Source of the DNA: Trichobilharzia regenti
Taxonomy: Eukaryota; Platyhelminthes; Trematoda; Strigeidida; Schistosomatidae
Length of the DNA: 64,000 bases
NCBI GenBank assembly: GCA_944472135.2
Contig: OX235268.1
Span: forward strand, 11,786,589-11,850,588
Reading direction: 5' to 3'
The position numbers were made by a program, and so were the translations under genes. Below the pieces are notes generated by a model. That model was given only the letters and a program-made list of their open reading frames with translations, did not search any database and had not been told where the DNA came from. Below are positions 24,428 to 37,060 of the stretch, piece after piece; position 1 is the stretch's first letter, and each line of letters opens with the position of its first letter.

Positions 24428-26104
24428 ATGCCTGGGTCAAAGAAGGGACAGAGCGTCTTGGAAGCAAACAGGAAAGTAAGTCATGTTGACTTGTATGTTA
24501 CTTGTAACTATGTGTCTGATGTAAAGCCTAACATGGTTGATGTTACTGTTTCGCCGTCCAGGGATAATAGGAGTATCAAACTGCCTAAATTTGAACCACG
24601 GTGTTTCGACGGGAACCCAGCTGATTATTTACAGTTTGTTTAGGAGTTTGAAATCATGACGAGTTTTTATTTTAATAAATGATGAAGTGAAGTTAATGTA
24701 CCTGATGAGGTACTGCACTGGAGTTGCTGCAAGAGCTATACAGTGCTGTAGGTTTATGAAGCCAAAAGAGGGGTACTATCAGGCCATGAGCATACTAAGT
24801 CAAAGGTTTGGAAGACCTTCGATGATTGTAGGGAAATTATTCGAGGCTGTTAAGGATAATGGTGGTCAATCACAAGATGACTCCAAGGCACTTACTGAGT
24901 TTTTGGATAATCTGTTGACTTACAAGAATGCATTGATTTCGATGAATTGCATGAGCGACCTCAACTCGAGTTTTGTCCTAGAAGTAAAAGCGAGACGCCT
25001 ACCTACTCGACTGCAAAGGAATTGGGTGAAGATAAGCTCCCGTATAGAGGATAAAGGCATCGAGCCAAAGGTCGATGATATTCTGAAACTGGTAAAAGAT
25101 AGTGTCAATCAATCTATGAGCACGTTTGGCAGTTTATTGCATCTCACACTTGAATAGAGCAGTCTGAGGGCAAAACGTAATCATTGATGACTAAAGGGTC
25201 CCAGAGAGGTGGATATCGCGAAGGCTCTATGGTGTCTAGTAATGCAGATAGACTTAGTGAGTGTAACAGGTTTCGTGGTACATCCTCAACATATAAGTTA
25301 CAAGGTGCAAGACAAACACGGTTGTGTTTTACACGTTTGCAAGATGTTCATACAAAGATGAACTATGAATCTGTGAGCAAGTTTAGTGATAAGCTAAATG
25401 TCAAATCAAGGTCTGACTCCGAATTGTGTGACGACAATGGTGCGGTGAAGAAGCCTGTAGTTGCAACTGGTAAGCCATTGTTGAACAGAGTTTCACAGAA
25501 GAGAGTTACAGTTTCAGAGTGCAGTTCTGACTCCACAAGTTTACAAGATATTACTATTCAGAGTGAAGGTTTAAAACCTCTAATGATTTGTGAGGAGGAA
25601 CCAAAGTTGTCTACTTCTGTTATTAAGAGTTTAAAAATGATGAAATTGACGGTAAAGTGAATATTCGTGATAATGATCATGATAGTGCACATTTGTCTTT
25701 GGTTGATCATGATGAGATGAGGGGAAAGCCTACTGCTGCTAAGTTGAACAAAGGTTCTGTACAACTTGAAGGTGAAGTAGAATTAAATGCAGATGCAGTT
25801 GCAGAAGGTATGGATACTTGTGAGACCGTCAGTGTAATTGATCAGCGTGTAGCCCACCTATCATCAGATGCTAGTGCTAAACCGGAGCTGATAGTGAAAG
25901 ACAGAAGTGGTGGTAGTCTTGCAGTTAGACAACTTTCTGAAAGCCGAACAACAACAGCTTCTGATCCACCGCTAAGTTCATCAACTGGTATCAATCAGTC
26001 ATTGTTGGTGTTGTCATCCACAATGAGAAAGACGCCTATCAACTCAAGTACCTTGTGCAATGACTTTGATAGTATTGATGCATTTGAAAAGACGTAAGAT
26101 ATTG
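24428..26104 (+). pseudogene. BEL/Pao-like gag, copy C
   Basis: Starts at 24428 and stops at 24641-24643 as in A (LQFV then TAG). The T run is interrupted (TTTTTATTTTAATAAATG). The helical part runs 24687-25157 with private changes (CTGVAA, SILSQRF). The tail runs 25184-25660 and, after the slippery heptamer at 25630-25636, to 26097. Confidence 0.7.
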
Positions 26105-26299
26105 CTCAGTTTAATGAAGATAAGCCATGTGTGTACGAGAGGATAATCGTTAAACTGACTTGCACGAATAAAAGCCTTTCAAGTTTCAAATTACTATTCG
26201 AACGTTATTATCTTTGGTGTAAATTCCTCTGTACCTACGCCTGGTTGGTCAGATACGTCACACGTTTGTTAGTCATCTATGTTCTACGAAGATTTTCGG

Positions 26300-26757
26300 C
26301 GTCAACCTGAGAAGGGTTGTAGGAGTACTGCTGTAAGTCCTACCACTCTACAAGGGTAGTACGTCGAAGTGCAGTCCATTGTGCTTGGTGTGTTGTTTTG
26401 TACATATGTTCATGTTGTATATACTGAATTGATACCATCTCTCATCTATCTGTAGGTTAATTATATTTGTGTTCGAACAATTCTCCTCTTGGATCGTCAA
26501 CCTGAGAAGGAATGTAGGAGTATTGCTGTAAGTCCTACAGTTGTTCATGGATAGTTCGTCAAGGCAGGATCCACAACATTTGATGTATTGATTGTCAATA
26601 CTTACCAAAAGGTAAGTAATTGAGTGGGTTCCAACTAATGTAATTGTTGGTTAATCTTGTTTGTGTCCGGACATTCTTCAACCTACAAACGTCAACCTGG
26701 GAAAGGTTGCAGGCGTACTGGTGTAAGTCCTGCAATTCTTCAAAGGAATTACGTCAA
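26300..26757 (+). repeat. Three 195-bp hairpin repeats, copy C
   Basis: Blocks at 26300-26366, 26495-26560 and 26690-26757. All three first stems are intact. Confidence 0.75.
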
Positions 26758-29277
26758 GACATGATCTGCGGGGTTATTTTTACCGTTTGTATATATGTGT
26801 GGTGTGTCATATCAATTGGTGTTTTTGGATTCACTGTGTTTACTTGTTGTTTTGCATGATTTTGTTAAATTTTTTGTCGTGCTTTCTTCTGAAATTGTTT
26901 CGAGTCTTCTTCACCCGTGAATGAATTGATTGATGTTAAAGACAGCAGATGGGTCGTATACGCCGGGAAGACTAGTGCTGAGAATGATATGCACACGGAG
27001 ATAAGGGTTATCTGTGGAATAATTGATTGAGAATGAATGTTTCTATTTAGGCTGTGGTCTCACACGCCGCGGAGCGGGAGTGTAGACGACTGAAGCTTGC
27101 ATACGTCACCGTTACTAGAACTGAGGCAGAATGAGTGACAAGCGATCGCAGTGGTATTTGGTACTGAATATATAAGAGGATGTTCGACGAATATCATGAG
27201 GTGCTGGTATGGTTGCGTTGCTTTCTGCAAGAGTCATTGCAGCAAATGGCGATTGTGTTGCAAGATGTCAAGAGGATGCCTTTAACTGGAAGGCGTAGGT
27301 CGTCGTCGATGAGTGAGATTGTGCTGTGGGTATACCTGTGGTGTGTTGGCTTTTCTGTTTGTCTTCCATTCCAGCTTTGTCTGTGTGGCCCAGGTTCTCG
27401 TACTGGGATCCGAGTCAACGTGTCAACACATAGTTACAGTTATGTTGGACGCAGTATTCAATCACATTGATAGCATGTCTCTGAACACCTATAGTAATGT
27501 TTTAAATGCCAAGAACTAACCACCTGAAGTTTTATACTGTCGCATTTAGTTAGAAGTGTTCACTAAGTAGTCGAAACAAAGGCATTCACTATGACAAAGT
27601 CTATAGAGACAAATTGTGAGAACAGGTATTGCCAGATTCCATGGGAAGTTGGCAAACTATGTTTTGATGAATATGAAATATGAAGAATTGAAAATGAGAA
27701 GATAGACAATTTACTTTGAGAGCTTCCGTGTAAGATTGGACTGAACAGTTTTGAGTAGCGACTGGCTTCGTTGTATGAAATAGAGAAATTCCGATACCCC
27801 TGACAATATTTTGCGTTTATTTTAAACTATAATCAGGAAATTATTGTTCCAAAATAAATAAGTCACCGGTTTTACCATAAAACGAATATAATACTCATAT
27901 AGTGGGATAACACATTGTAATGTACGTGATGATTAATGACCGTTATTACGAGTGGTATGTGTTCTTTGTGCTTATGCATAAAATGAGACCAGTGCGACAT
28001 TCTGATGATATGATATGTCATGATTAAATTACACTCATTCATTTCAAGCCTTGTTTCTCACAAGGAATTTAACTTGAGGAAACCTATTACCAGATTTTTA
28101 AATAAATCATTATCTTTTTAAAGCAAAAGCTCTTCTTTGAATACACTTATCAGCTCCGTCAGGCTTATTTCAGTTTTGTTAGCGTGTCTCGCGGATCTTC
28201 ATCAAAATCGAATGCTGATATGTATGCTGTGGTGCCTCTTTACTATGTGTTCATAAGACTAATTTCTGTATGCATGTTATATGCCTACAGAAACTTCTTT
28301 TACACATGTTTGGCGAATATTTGCCATTGTGTTATTAACTGATGTCAGCTCATGATTAAATCCTCCATGCAATTGTGTTATTTAACATTGCTTTTTGTTT
28401 GTTACATACATATTGTACGTGGTTATGCTTTTTTTGCGTGCGACTCACGCTTTTTAAAATTTTATATCGCTAACAACGCATTTTTCAAGTGTTTTTTGTG
28501 CTTTTCAATATTTCGTTGTTCAACTTCAACCTTGTAGAGAGTTAGCACATCCCGGAAAGAGAAAACGTGGATTTACTATAGTATCATACTCAGAATCATG
28601 ATGAACTTTACAGAGTGCAATACGTGAACATACGACCTACTAACACACGCCTCTAGGGAAGGGCTGGATAATATATAAAATAGCTGACAAAGTTTGCAGA
28701 CACGAGTAGGTGGACAAAGCATTCATTTCTCTGAACGTCTTGCAATCAGTATTGCTGAGAACTTTTCAATTGTGATACTAGTCTTACCTACCTGTACCAT
28801 TTATCATGCAGTTAAGTTTAAGTAAATTAAATGCTACTTATATGCCATTCATGAACATGACGATCGACCAAATGACGTTAGTCCAATTTATTTCAATTTC
28901 GCAAAAGGCAAATAGCGACACTGAAATTATATTAACAAGTTGAAACTTAAAAGAAAAAGATTCGGTCCACTTATTCAGTCTCATTACTGAAATATTTTCA
29001 AAAGCATTATTTTTCACAGAATAACGGCGACATTGTCATGATAAATATGCATTCACAACATTTATGCTTCTCAGGAAAGACTTCTGGTGTGTAATCGATT
29101 CATTCAAACCCTTTTCTGCGAATCAATTCGCAATGAGCACTACATGTAAAATTTGATCTGACAGGAATCGCGCTGTCTGAAATGATTCAACTGTCTCACC
29201 TGAGGAAAGTTGACGCCTTTGATTCCAAGTGAGCGAAATAACCGTAAGGAACTTTATTCTGACTAGTAAGCACTACT

Positions 29278-29500
29278 ATAGGTTTCCAGACCGTAGGTGT
29301 TACGAACTTCCTGGAATAATTTGAGCGCCGAGTCAGATTGATTCATAATAATTTATTTATTTATTTATAATTTATTAAACATGATTTATAAAAATCCGAA
29401 TAAATCTGCTGAAGAAGCTGTGGCTTACACGGCGAAACGTTCAGAAAAAATCTTGTTTTGATTTTCTTAACAGGCTGGGATTAATTTAAATAATTTATAA
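29278..29500 (+). mobile_element. 223-bp retroposon-like insertion (right)
   Basis: Mirror of 12970-13192. The 14-bp duplications are at 29264-29277 and 29501-29514. The insertion predates the duplication of the whole hairpin. Confidence 0.65.
29405..29445 (+). ncRNA. Minimal hammerhead ribozyme motif, Penelope type (right)
   Basis: Stem I TCTG 29405-29408, CTGAAGA 29409-29415, extra A 29416, stem II 29417-29422 with 29428-29433, GAAA 29434-29437, CGTT 29438-29441, stem I CAGA 29442-29445. Identical to the left copy. Confidence 0.6.
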
Positions 29501-30786
29501 TAGTAAGCACTACTGCTTGATATTTGTGTTATCCAACTACACAAGTCAGGCGACTAGAAGCTGTTTTGTCGGAATGAAGCCTTAGGAAGAAAGCCTCAGT
29601 CCTTTGAAATAAAGTCACAGTTATACACCATAATGAAGACCACCTCGTACACCGATATAGAGATAATGAAGTGATTAGTATTCAGCGTAAGAAGAGTCAT
29701 ATTTCAACTTTCACCAGGTTTTGTCAGGTAAAGAAGCAACGTCAGCAACATGTCATCTAGAACTGTTAATAAGAAAGCCGATGACTTTGGCTAGTGATCG
29801 CTAGATATCGTGGATTTGTACAATTTGGATTTCATGCACCTGTCATAGTGGCTTATTGCTTTACGAGCTTGTCTTATAAGCACAAGGCCCTGCATTTGAA
29901 TCATAATGGATACATACTGTTGATGAGTCCAAAACAAGGGAAGAAGCACCTGATCAGAGCTCGAAGGTTTCACAGTTGTCCTATAACTGATGTCAACTCA
30001 TGAGGAAATCGTCTGACCAATCAAATCAAACATCTGCAAACCTACAGTTGAATGTTCACTTCATGGAATTCCTAAATGGAGCAGAATTCTGCAACTTTCC
30101 ATCAGGTTTTATGCGTTTCGCTTCAACTCTCGGACATCATTCACTGTGAGCATTTCCGTTTCTGTTTGTTGTTTTCGAAAGATAAATAAAGTCTGTGAAA
30201 ACGCATTTCCCAATGCCATTTATCTCACATTCCTTCGTGTCGTTTTTTCTCAGACAAACGAATTCAATAACAATTGATTTAACAATAACAGACAAGTTTA
30301 ATGCGTGAGATTTATTAGAAATTCCAATCCATGATAAAAATTTCACGTTTGATTGTTAATATATTAGGCAGGTATTTATTTAGAACATTATTGACACAAA
30401 CAATATGAAGATTTATATATGGCCTAAACATTCACAGCACTACATGCATGAGAGGAAAAGGCGGAAATCCAACATTAAATTAACCGGAAAATGTTGCTGT
30501 AGATCAATTATCATATAAGCTGTATTGAAGTTAATTGTACTGTCAGAAGACTATCATGACACGCTCAATACAAATCCCAGTATAAAAAGTAGTTCAGTTC
30601 ATGGATATTCGACAAAGCAATTTTGTTTTATTCCTGTACGTTCCTAGTAGAACATAGGGCATTAAGCTAGAGGCTTGAAGTTTGGGTAGCAGCGATGTTT
30701 ATTTTTACAGGATGAAGTTATCAGCCTCATGCTCAACCTTCTCTCTTTAACAGGCTTCTTACTGACTTGAAGAGGTAAAGGAGTTC

Positions 30787-30852
30787 ATCGGTTGGGATCA
30801 AACTACGGGCCACATGAGTGGTTGTGGAGCATCCTACCGCTGCGCCACCGAT
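30787..30852 (-). tRNA. tRNA-Met-like pseudogene, mirrored copy
   Basis: Reverse copy of 11618-11683 with one base change (GGCC for GGTC beside the anticodon arm). Confidence 0.55.
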
Positions 30853-33725
30853 TCAAAGATATATGGAACGTTCCGCAAATTTTTTCTGTCATTCTTGCTC
30901 ATCCTTTGTCTGAATCGAGTAGTGTGTTCGCGCAACACATGTCGAATAATCCGATCAAACTCGGACTCAGGTTTTATGCGTTTCGCTTCAACTCTCGGAC
31001 ATCATTCACTGTGAGCATTTCCGTTTCTGTTTGTTGTTTTCGAAAGATAAATAAAGTCTGTGAAAACGCATTTCCCAATGCCATTTATCTCACATTCCTT
31101 CGTGTCGTTTTTTCTCAGACAAACGATTAGATTTCTCCACGAGTTTATTATCATCTCTTCTGGTGACCTTGGACTTGATTGGTTGTTTCTGTGTGTTTTC
31201 ACACCTTCTAGGTTACTTGTATTGGAGTGATAAGTAAACTTTTCTACTAAAGATATAAATAATCAGTACAAGAATAAACCCTGGCACTGAAGTAAAAGCC
31301 GTTATTCTGTAACTCAGTGAGTTCAACTTGATACAAAACTTTCCACCGTAATAAGGTCTGGTATCAAATAAACTTATGAAGTATGAATTATTGACTTTAA
31401 ATAATTAGCATAATACTCTCCCTGAGAAGCATAAATGTTGTGAATGCAATGTCGCCGTAATTGTGTGAAAAATAATGCTTTTGAAAATATTTCAGTAGTG
31501 AGACTGAATAAGTGGACCGAATCTTTTTCTTTTAAGTTTCAACTTGTTAATATAATTTCAGTGTCGCTATTTGCCTTTTGCGAAATTGAAATAAATTGGA
31601 CTAACGTCATTTGGTCGATCGTCATGTTCATGAATGGCATATAAGTAGCATTTAATTTACTTAAACTTAACTGCATGATAAATGGTACAGGTAGGTAAGA
31701 CTAGTATCACAATTGAAAAGTTCTCAGCAATACTGATTGCAAGACGTTCAGAGAAATGAATGCTTTGTCCACCTACTCGTGTCTGCAAACTTTGTCAGCT
31801 ATTTTATATATTATCCAGCCCTTCCCTAGAGGCGTGTGTTAGTAGGTCGTATGTTCACGTATTGCACTCTGTAAAGTTCATCATGATTCTGAGTATGATA
31901 CTATAGTAAATCCACGTTTTCTCTTTCCGGGATGTGCTAACTCTCTACAAGGTTGAAGTTGAACAACGAAATATTGAAAAGCACAAAAAAACACTTGAAA
32001 AATGCGTTGTTAGCGATATAAAATTTTAAAAAGCGTGAGTCGCACGCAAAAAAAGCATAACCACGTACAATATGTATGTAACAAACAAAAAGCAATGTTA
32101 AATAACACAATTGCATGGAGGATTTATTCATGAGCTGACATCAGTTAATAACACAATGGCAAATATTCGCCAAACATGTGTAAAAGAAGTTTCTGTAGGC
32201 ATATAACATGCATACAGAAATTAGTCTTATGAACACATAGTAAAGAGGCACCACAGCATACATATCAGCATTCGATTTTGATGAAGATCCGCGAGACACG
32301 CTCACAAAATTGAAATAAGCATGACGGAGCTGATAAGTGTATTCAAAGAAGAGCTTTTGCTTAAAAAAGATAATGATTTATTTAAAAATCTGGTTATAGG
32401 TTTCCTCAAGTTAAATTCCTTGTGAGAAACAAGGCTTGAAATGAATGAGTGTAATTTAATCATGACATATCATATCATCAGAATGTCGCACTGGTCTCAT
32501 TTTATGCATAAGCACAAAGAACACATACCACTCGTAATAACGGTCATTAATCATCACGTACATTACAATGTGTTATCCCACTATATGAGTATTATATTCG
32601 TTTTATGGTAAAACCGGTGACTTATTTATTTTGGAACAATAATTTCCTGATTATAGTTTAAAATAAACGCAAAATATTGTCAGGGGTATCGGAATTTCTC
32701 TATTTCATACAACGAAGCCAGTCGCTACTCAAAACTGTTCAGTCCAATCTTACACGGAAGCTCTCAAAGTAAATTGTCTATCTTTTCATTTTCAATTCTT
32801 CATATTTCATATTCATCAAAACATAGTTTGCCAACTTCCCATGGAATCTGGCAATACCTGTTCTCACAATTTGTCTCTATAGACTTTGTCATAGTGAATG
32901 CCTTTGTTTCGACTACTTAGTGAACACTTCTAACTAAATGCGACAGTATAAAACTTCAGGTGGTTAGTTCTTGGCATTTAAAACATTACTATAGGTGTTC
33001 AGAGACATGCTATCAATGTGATTGAATACTGCGTCCAACATAACTGTAACTATGTGTTGACACGTTGACTCGGATCCCAGTACGAGAACCTGGGCCACAC
33101 AGACAAAGCTGGAATGGAAGACAAACAGAAAAGCCAACACACCACAGGTATACCCACAGCACAATCTCACTCATCGACGACGACCTACGCCTTCCAGTTA
33201 AAGGCATCCTCTTGACATCTTGCAACACAATCGCCATTTGCTGGAATGACTCTTGCAGAAAGCAACGCAACCATACCAGCACCTCATGATATTCGTCGAA
33301 CATCCTCTTATATATTCAGTACCAAATACCACTGCGATCGCTTGTCACTCATTCTGCCTCAGTTCTAGTAACGGTGACGTATGCAAGCTTCAGTCGTCTA
33401 CACTCCCGCTCCGCGGCGTGTGAGACCACAGCCTAAATAGAAACATTCATTCTCAATCAATTATTCCACAGATAACCCTTATCTCCGTGTGCATATCATT
33501 CTCAGCACTAGTCTTCCCGGCGTATACGACCCATCTGCTGTCTTTAACATCAATCAATTCATTCACGGGTGAAGAAGACTCGAAACAATTTCAGAAGAAA
33601 GCACGACAAAAAATTTAACAAAATCATGCAAAACAACAAGTAAACACAGTGAATCCAAAAACACCAATTGATATGACACACCACACATATATACAAACGG
33701 TAAAAATAACCCCGCAGATCATGTC

Positions 33726-34183
33726 TTGACGTAATTCCTTTGAAGAATTGCAGGACTTACACCAGTACGCCTGCAACCTTTCCCAGGTTGACGTTTGTAG
33801 GTTGAAGAATGTCCGGACACAAACAAGATTAACCAACAATTACATTAGTTGGAACCCACTCAATTACTTACCTTTTGGTAAGTATTGACAATCAATACAT
33901 CAAATGTTGTGGATCCTGCCTTGACGAACTATCCATGAACAACTGTAGGACTTACAGCAATACTCCTACATTCCTTCTCAGGTTGACGATCCAAGAGGAG
34001 AATTGTTCGAACACAAATATAATTAACCTACAGATAGATGAGAGATGGTATCAATTCAGTATATACAACATGAACATATGTACAAAACAACACACCAAGC
34101 ACAATGGACTGCACTTCGACGTACTACCCTTGTAGAATGGTAGGACTTACAGCAGTACTCCTACAACCCTTCTCAGGTTGACG
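33726..34183 (-). repeat. Three 195-bp hairpin repeats, copy D
   Basis: Blocks at 34117-34183, 33923-33988 and 33726-33793. The second block is intact; the second stem of the first block has one change (GAATGG for GAGTGG). Confidence 0.75.
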
Positions 34184-34378
34184 CCGAAAATCTTCGTAGA
34201 ACATAGATGACTAACAAACGTGTGACGTATCTGACCAACCAGGCGTAGGTACAGAGGAATTTACACCAAAGATAATAACGTTCGAATAGTAATTTGAAAC
34301 TTGAAAGGCTTTTATTCGTGCAAGTCAGTTTAACGATTATCCTCTCGTACACACATGGCTTATCTTCATTAAACTGAG

Positions 34379-36055
34379 CAATATCTTACGTCTTTTCAAA
34401 TGCATCAATACTATCAAAGTCATTGCACAAGGTACTTGAGTTGATAGGCGTCTTTCTCATTGTGGATGACAACACCAACAATGACTGATTGATACCAGTT
34501 GATGAACTTAGCGGTGGATCAGAAGCTGTTGTTGTTCGGCTTTCAGAAAGTTGTCTAACTGCAAGACTACCACCACTGCTGTCTTTCACTATCAGCTCCG
34601 GTTTAGCACTAGCATCTGATGATAGGTGGGCTACACGCTGATCAATTACACTGACGGTCTCACAAGTATCCATACCTTCTGCAACTGCATCTGCATTTAA
34701 TTCTACTTCACCTTCAAGTTGTACAGAACCTTTGTTCAACTTAGCAGCAGTAGGCTTTCCCCTCATCTCATCATGATCAACCAAAGACAAATGTGCACTA
34801 TCATGATCATTATCACGAATATTCACTTTACCGTCAATTTCATCATTTTTAAACTCTTAATAACAGAAGTAGACAACTTTGGTTCCTCCTCACAAATCAT
34901 TAGAGGTTTTAAACCTTCACTCTGAATAGTAATATCTTGTAAACTTGTGGAGTCAGAACTGCACTCTGAAACTGTAACTCTCTTCTGTGAAACTCTGTTC
35001 AACAATGGCTTACCAGTTGCAACTACAGGCTTCTTCACCGCACCATTGTCGTCACACAATTCGGAGTCAGACCTTGATTTGACATTTAGCTTATCACTAA
35101 ACTTGCTCACAGATTCATAGTTCATCTTTGTATGAACATCTTGCAAACGTGTAAAACACAACCGTGTTTGTCTTGCACCTTGTAACTTATATGTTGAGGA
35201 TGTACCACGAAACCTGTTACACTCACTAAGTCTATCTGCATTACTAGACACCATAGAGCCTTCGCGATATCCACCTCTCTGGGACCCTTTAGTCATCAAT
35301 GATTACGTTTTGCCCTCAGACTGCTCTATTCAAGTGTGAGATGCAATAAACTGCCAAACGTGCTCATAGATTGATTGACACTATCTTTTACCAGTTTCAG
35401 AATATCATCGACCTTTGGCTCGATGCCTTTATCCTCTATACGGGAGCTTATCTTCACCCAATTCCTTTGCAGTCGAGTAGGTAGGCGTCTCGCTTTTACT
35501 TCTAGGACAAAACTCGAGTTGAGGTCGCTCATGCAATTCATCGAAATCAATGCATTCTTGTAAGTCAACAGATTATCCAAAAACTCAGTGAGTGCCTTGG
35601 AGTCATCTTGTGATTGACCACCATTATCCTTAACAGCCTCGAATAATTTCCCTACAATCATCGAAGGTCTTCCAAACCTTTGACGTAGTATGCTCATAGC
35701 CTGATAGTACCCCTCTTTTGGCTTCATAAACTTACAGCACTGTATAGCTCTTGCAGCAACTCCAGGGCAGTACCTCATCAGGTACATTAACTTCATTTCA
35801 TCATTTAATAAAAAAAAAACTCGACATGATTTTAAACTCGTTTGCAAACTGTAAATAATCAGCTGGGTTTCCGTCGAAACACCGTGGTTCAAATTTAGGG
35901 AGTTTGATACTCCTATTATCTCTAGACGGCGAAACAGTAACATCAACCATGTTAGGCTTTACATCAGACACATAGTTACAAGTAACATACAAGTCAACAT
36001 GACTTACTTTCCTGTTTGCTTCCAAGACGCTCTGTCCCTTCTTTGACCCAGGCAT
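34379..36055 (-). pseudogene. BEL/Pao-like gag, copy D
   Basis: Starts at 36055 and reads 84 residues like B (ANEFKIMSS) before the T run shifts frame. It carries Ser like A at the Ser/Arg site. The slippery heptamer is at 34847-34853. Confidence 0.7.
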
Positions 36056-37060
36056 CAGTGGACGTAACCGAAATTCCAGAAAGTTCCCGATAACGCTTGC
36101 TCAAAGAAGACTTGGCCAGCACCAGGAAAGGTTGACGGAGACTATTCAAAATGTAACAAACTGTCACCAACTGTCAGAAACTGTCACCAACTGTCAGAAA
36201 TTGTCAATCACGTCTCAAAAACCGTTAATGCCCAGCTCTTGCTACGCCGGGCCTCTCGCTGTCCCTCGAAGCCTTTCAGAGACGCTTAGTACTAACGGAC
36301 GCAAAAACCAAAACACCGATTGGCGACTCGAGAATTCTTTATTCTAACACCAACATATGAGCAGCATAATAACTAAGGTCTATGAACAAATATTACAATA
36401 ATAAATCATGATATTACTTCTGACGGTTTTGATCTTCCTTCTGAACAACGACCGTTGAGACGATGACTGGTGTATTGATGCCTCCAGGAAAATACAGGAA
36501 GTTGCGTCTGTGCAAAGAACCATGAATTGATCGTTCAATCTCCAACTACATTTACAACGTCAACAATAAAAAACTGATTGATAAAAACACCCAGCCAAAG
36601 ATTCACAGAATTATCTCCAATTATTCTGTCCATAATATCAGCATCGAAAGACCAGCGGATTGCACTTTTTCCGCCCTACTCCATCGTTTGCCTAAGATAC
36701 TTAAACCGTCGTAAAACATCGAGGACGTCCCTCATACAGTCACTCACAAGTTATAATATGTTGTTCTAGAAAATTTGAATACACAGGATTATAGTAATAG
36801 AATAGTAAGATAACATTCATTTTAGATATAAACAAATGTAGTTTAGAAAATCAGGGAATAATCGTGCAGCATTGAGCAAATAAGTAGTGGGAAGTTATAA
36901 TGTGTTGTTCTAGAAAATTTGAAGACACAGGATTATAGTTATAGAGTAATACGATATGATTCACTACTACTTAAAACTTACCGTTTATTTGAATATTTAT
37001 ACAACCACTATTTGGGCCTTAATTTGCGTAGAGCTTGACAGTGCTTACGTATAGCGCTGG

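Larger units (their letters stand above)
21387..29069 (+). repeat. Segment C of the palindrome
   Basis: Direct copy of A-coordinates 2428-11049, offset +18,959 at the start and +18,012 after the RT deletion. It has the 257-bp block like A but lacks the 945-bp RT block like B. Confidence 0.9.
29070..31420. repeat. Spacer between segments C and D
   Basis: Reverse complement of 11050-13400, with single-base differences only where I compared. The 159-bp repeats lie at 30102-30260 and 30967-31125. Confidence 0.85.
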
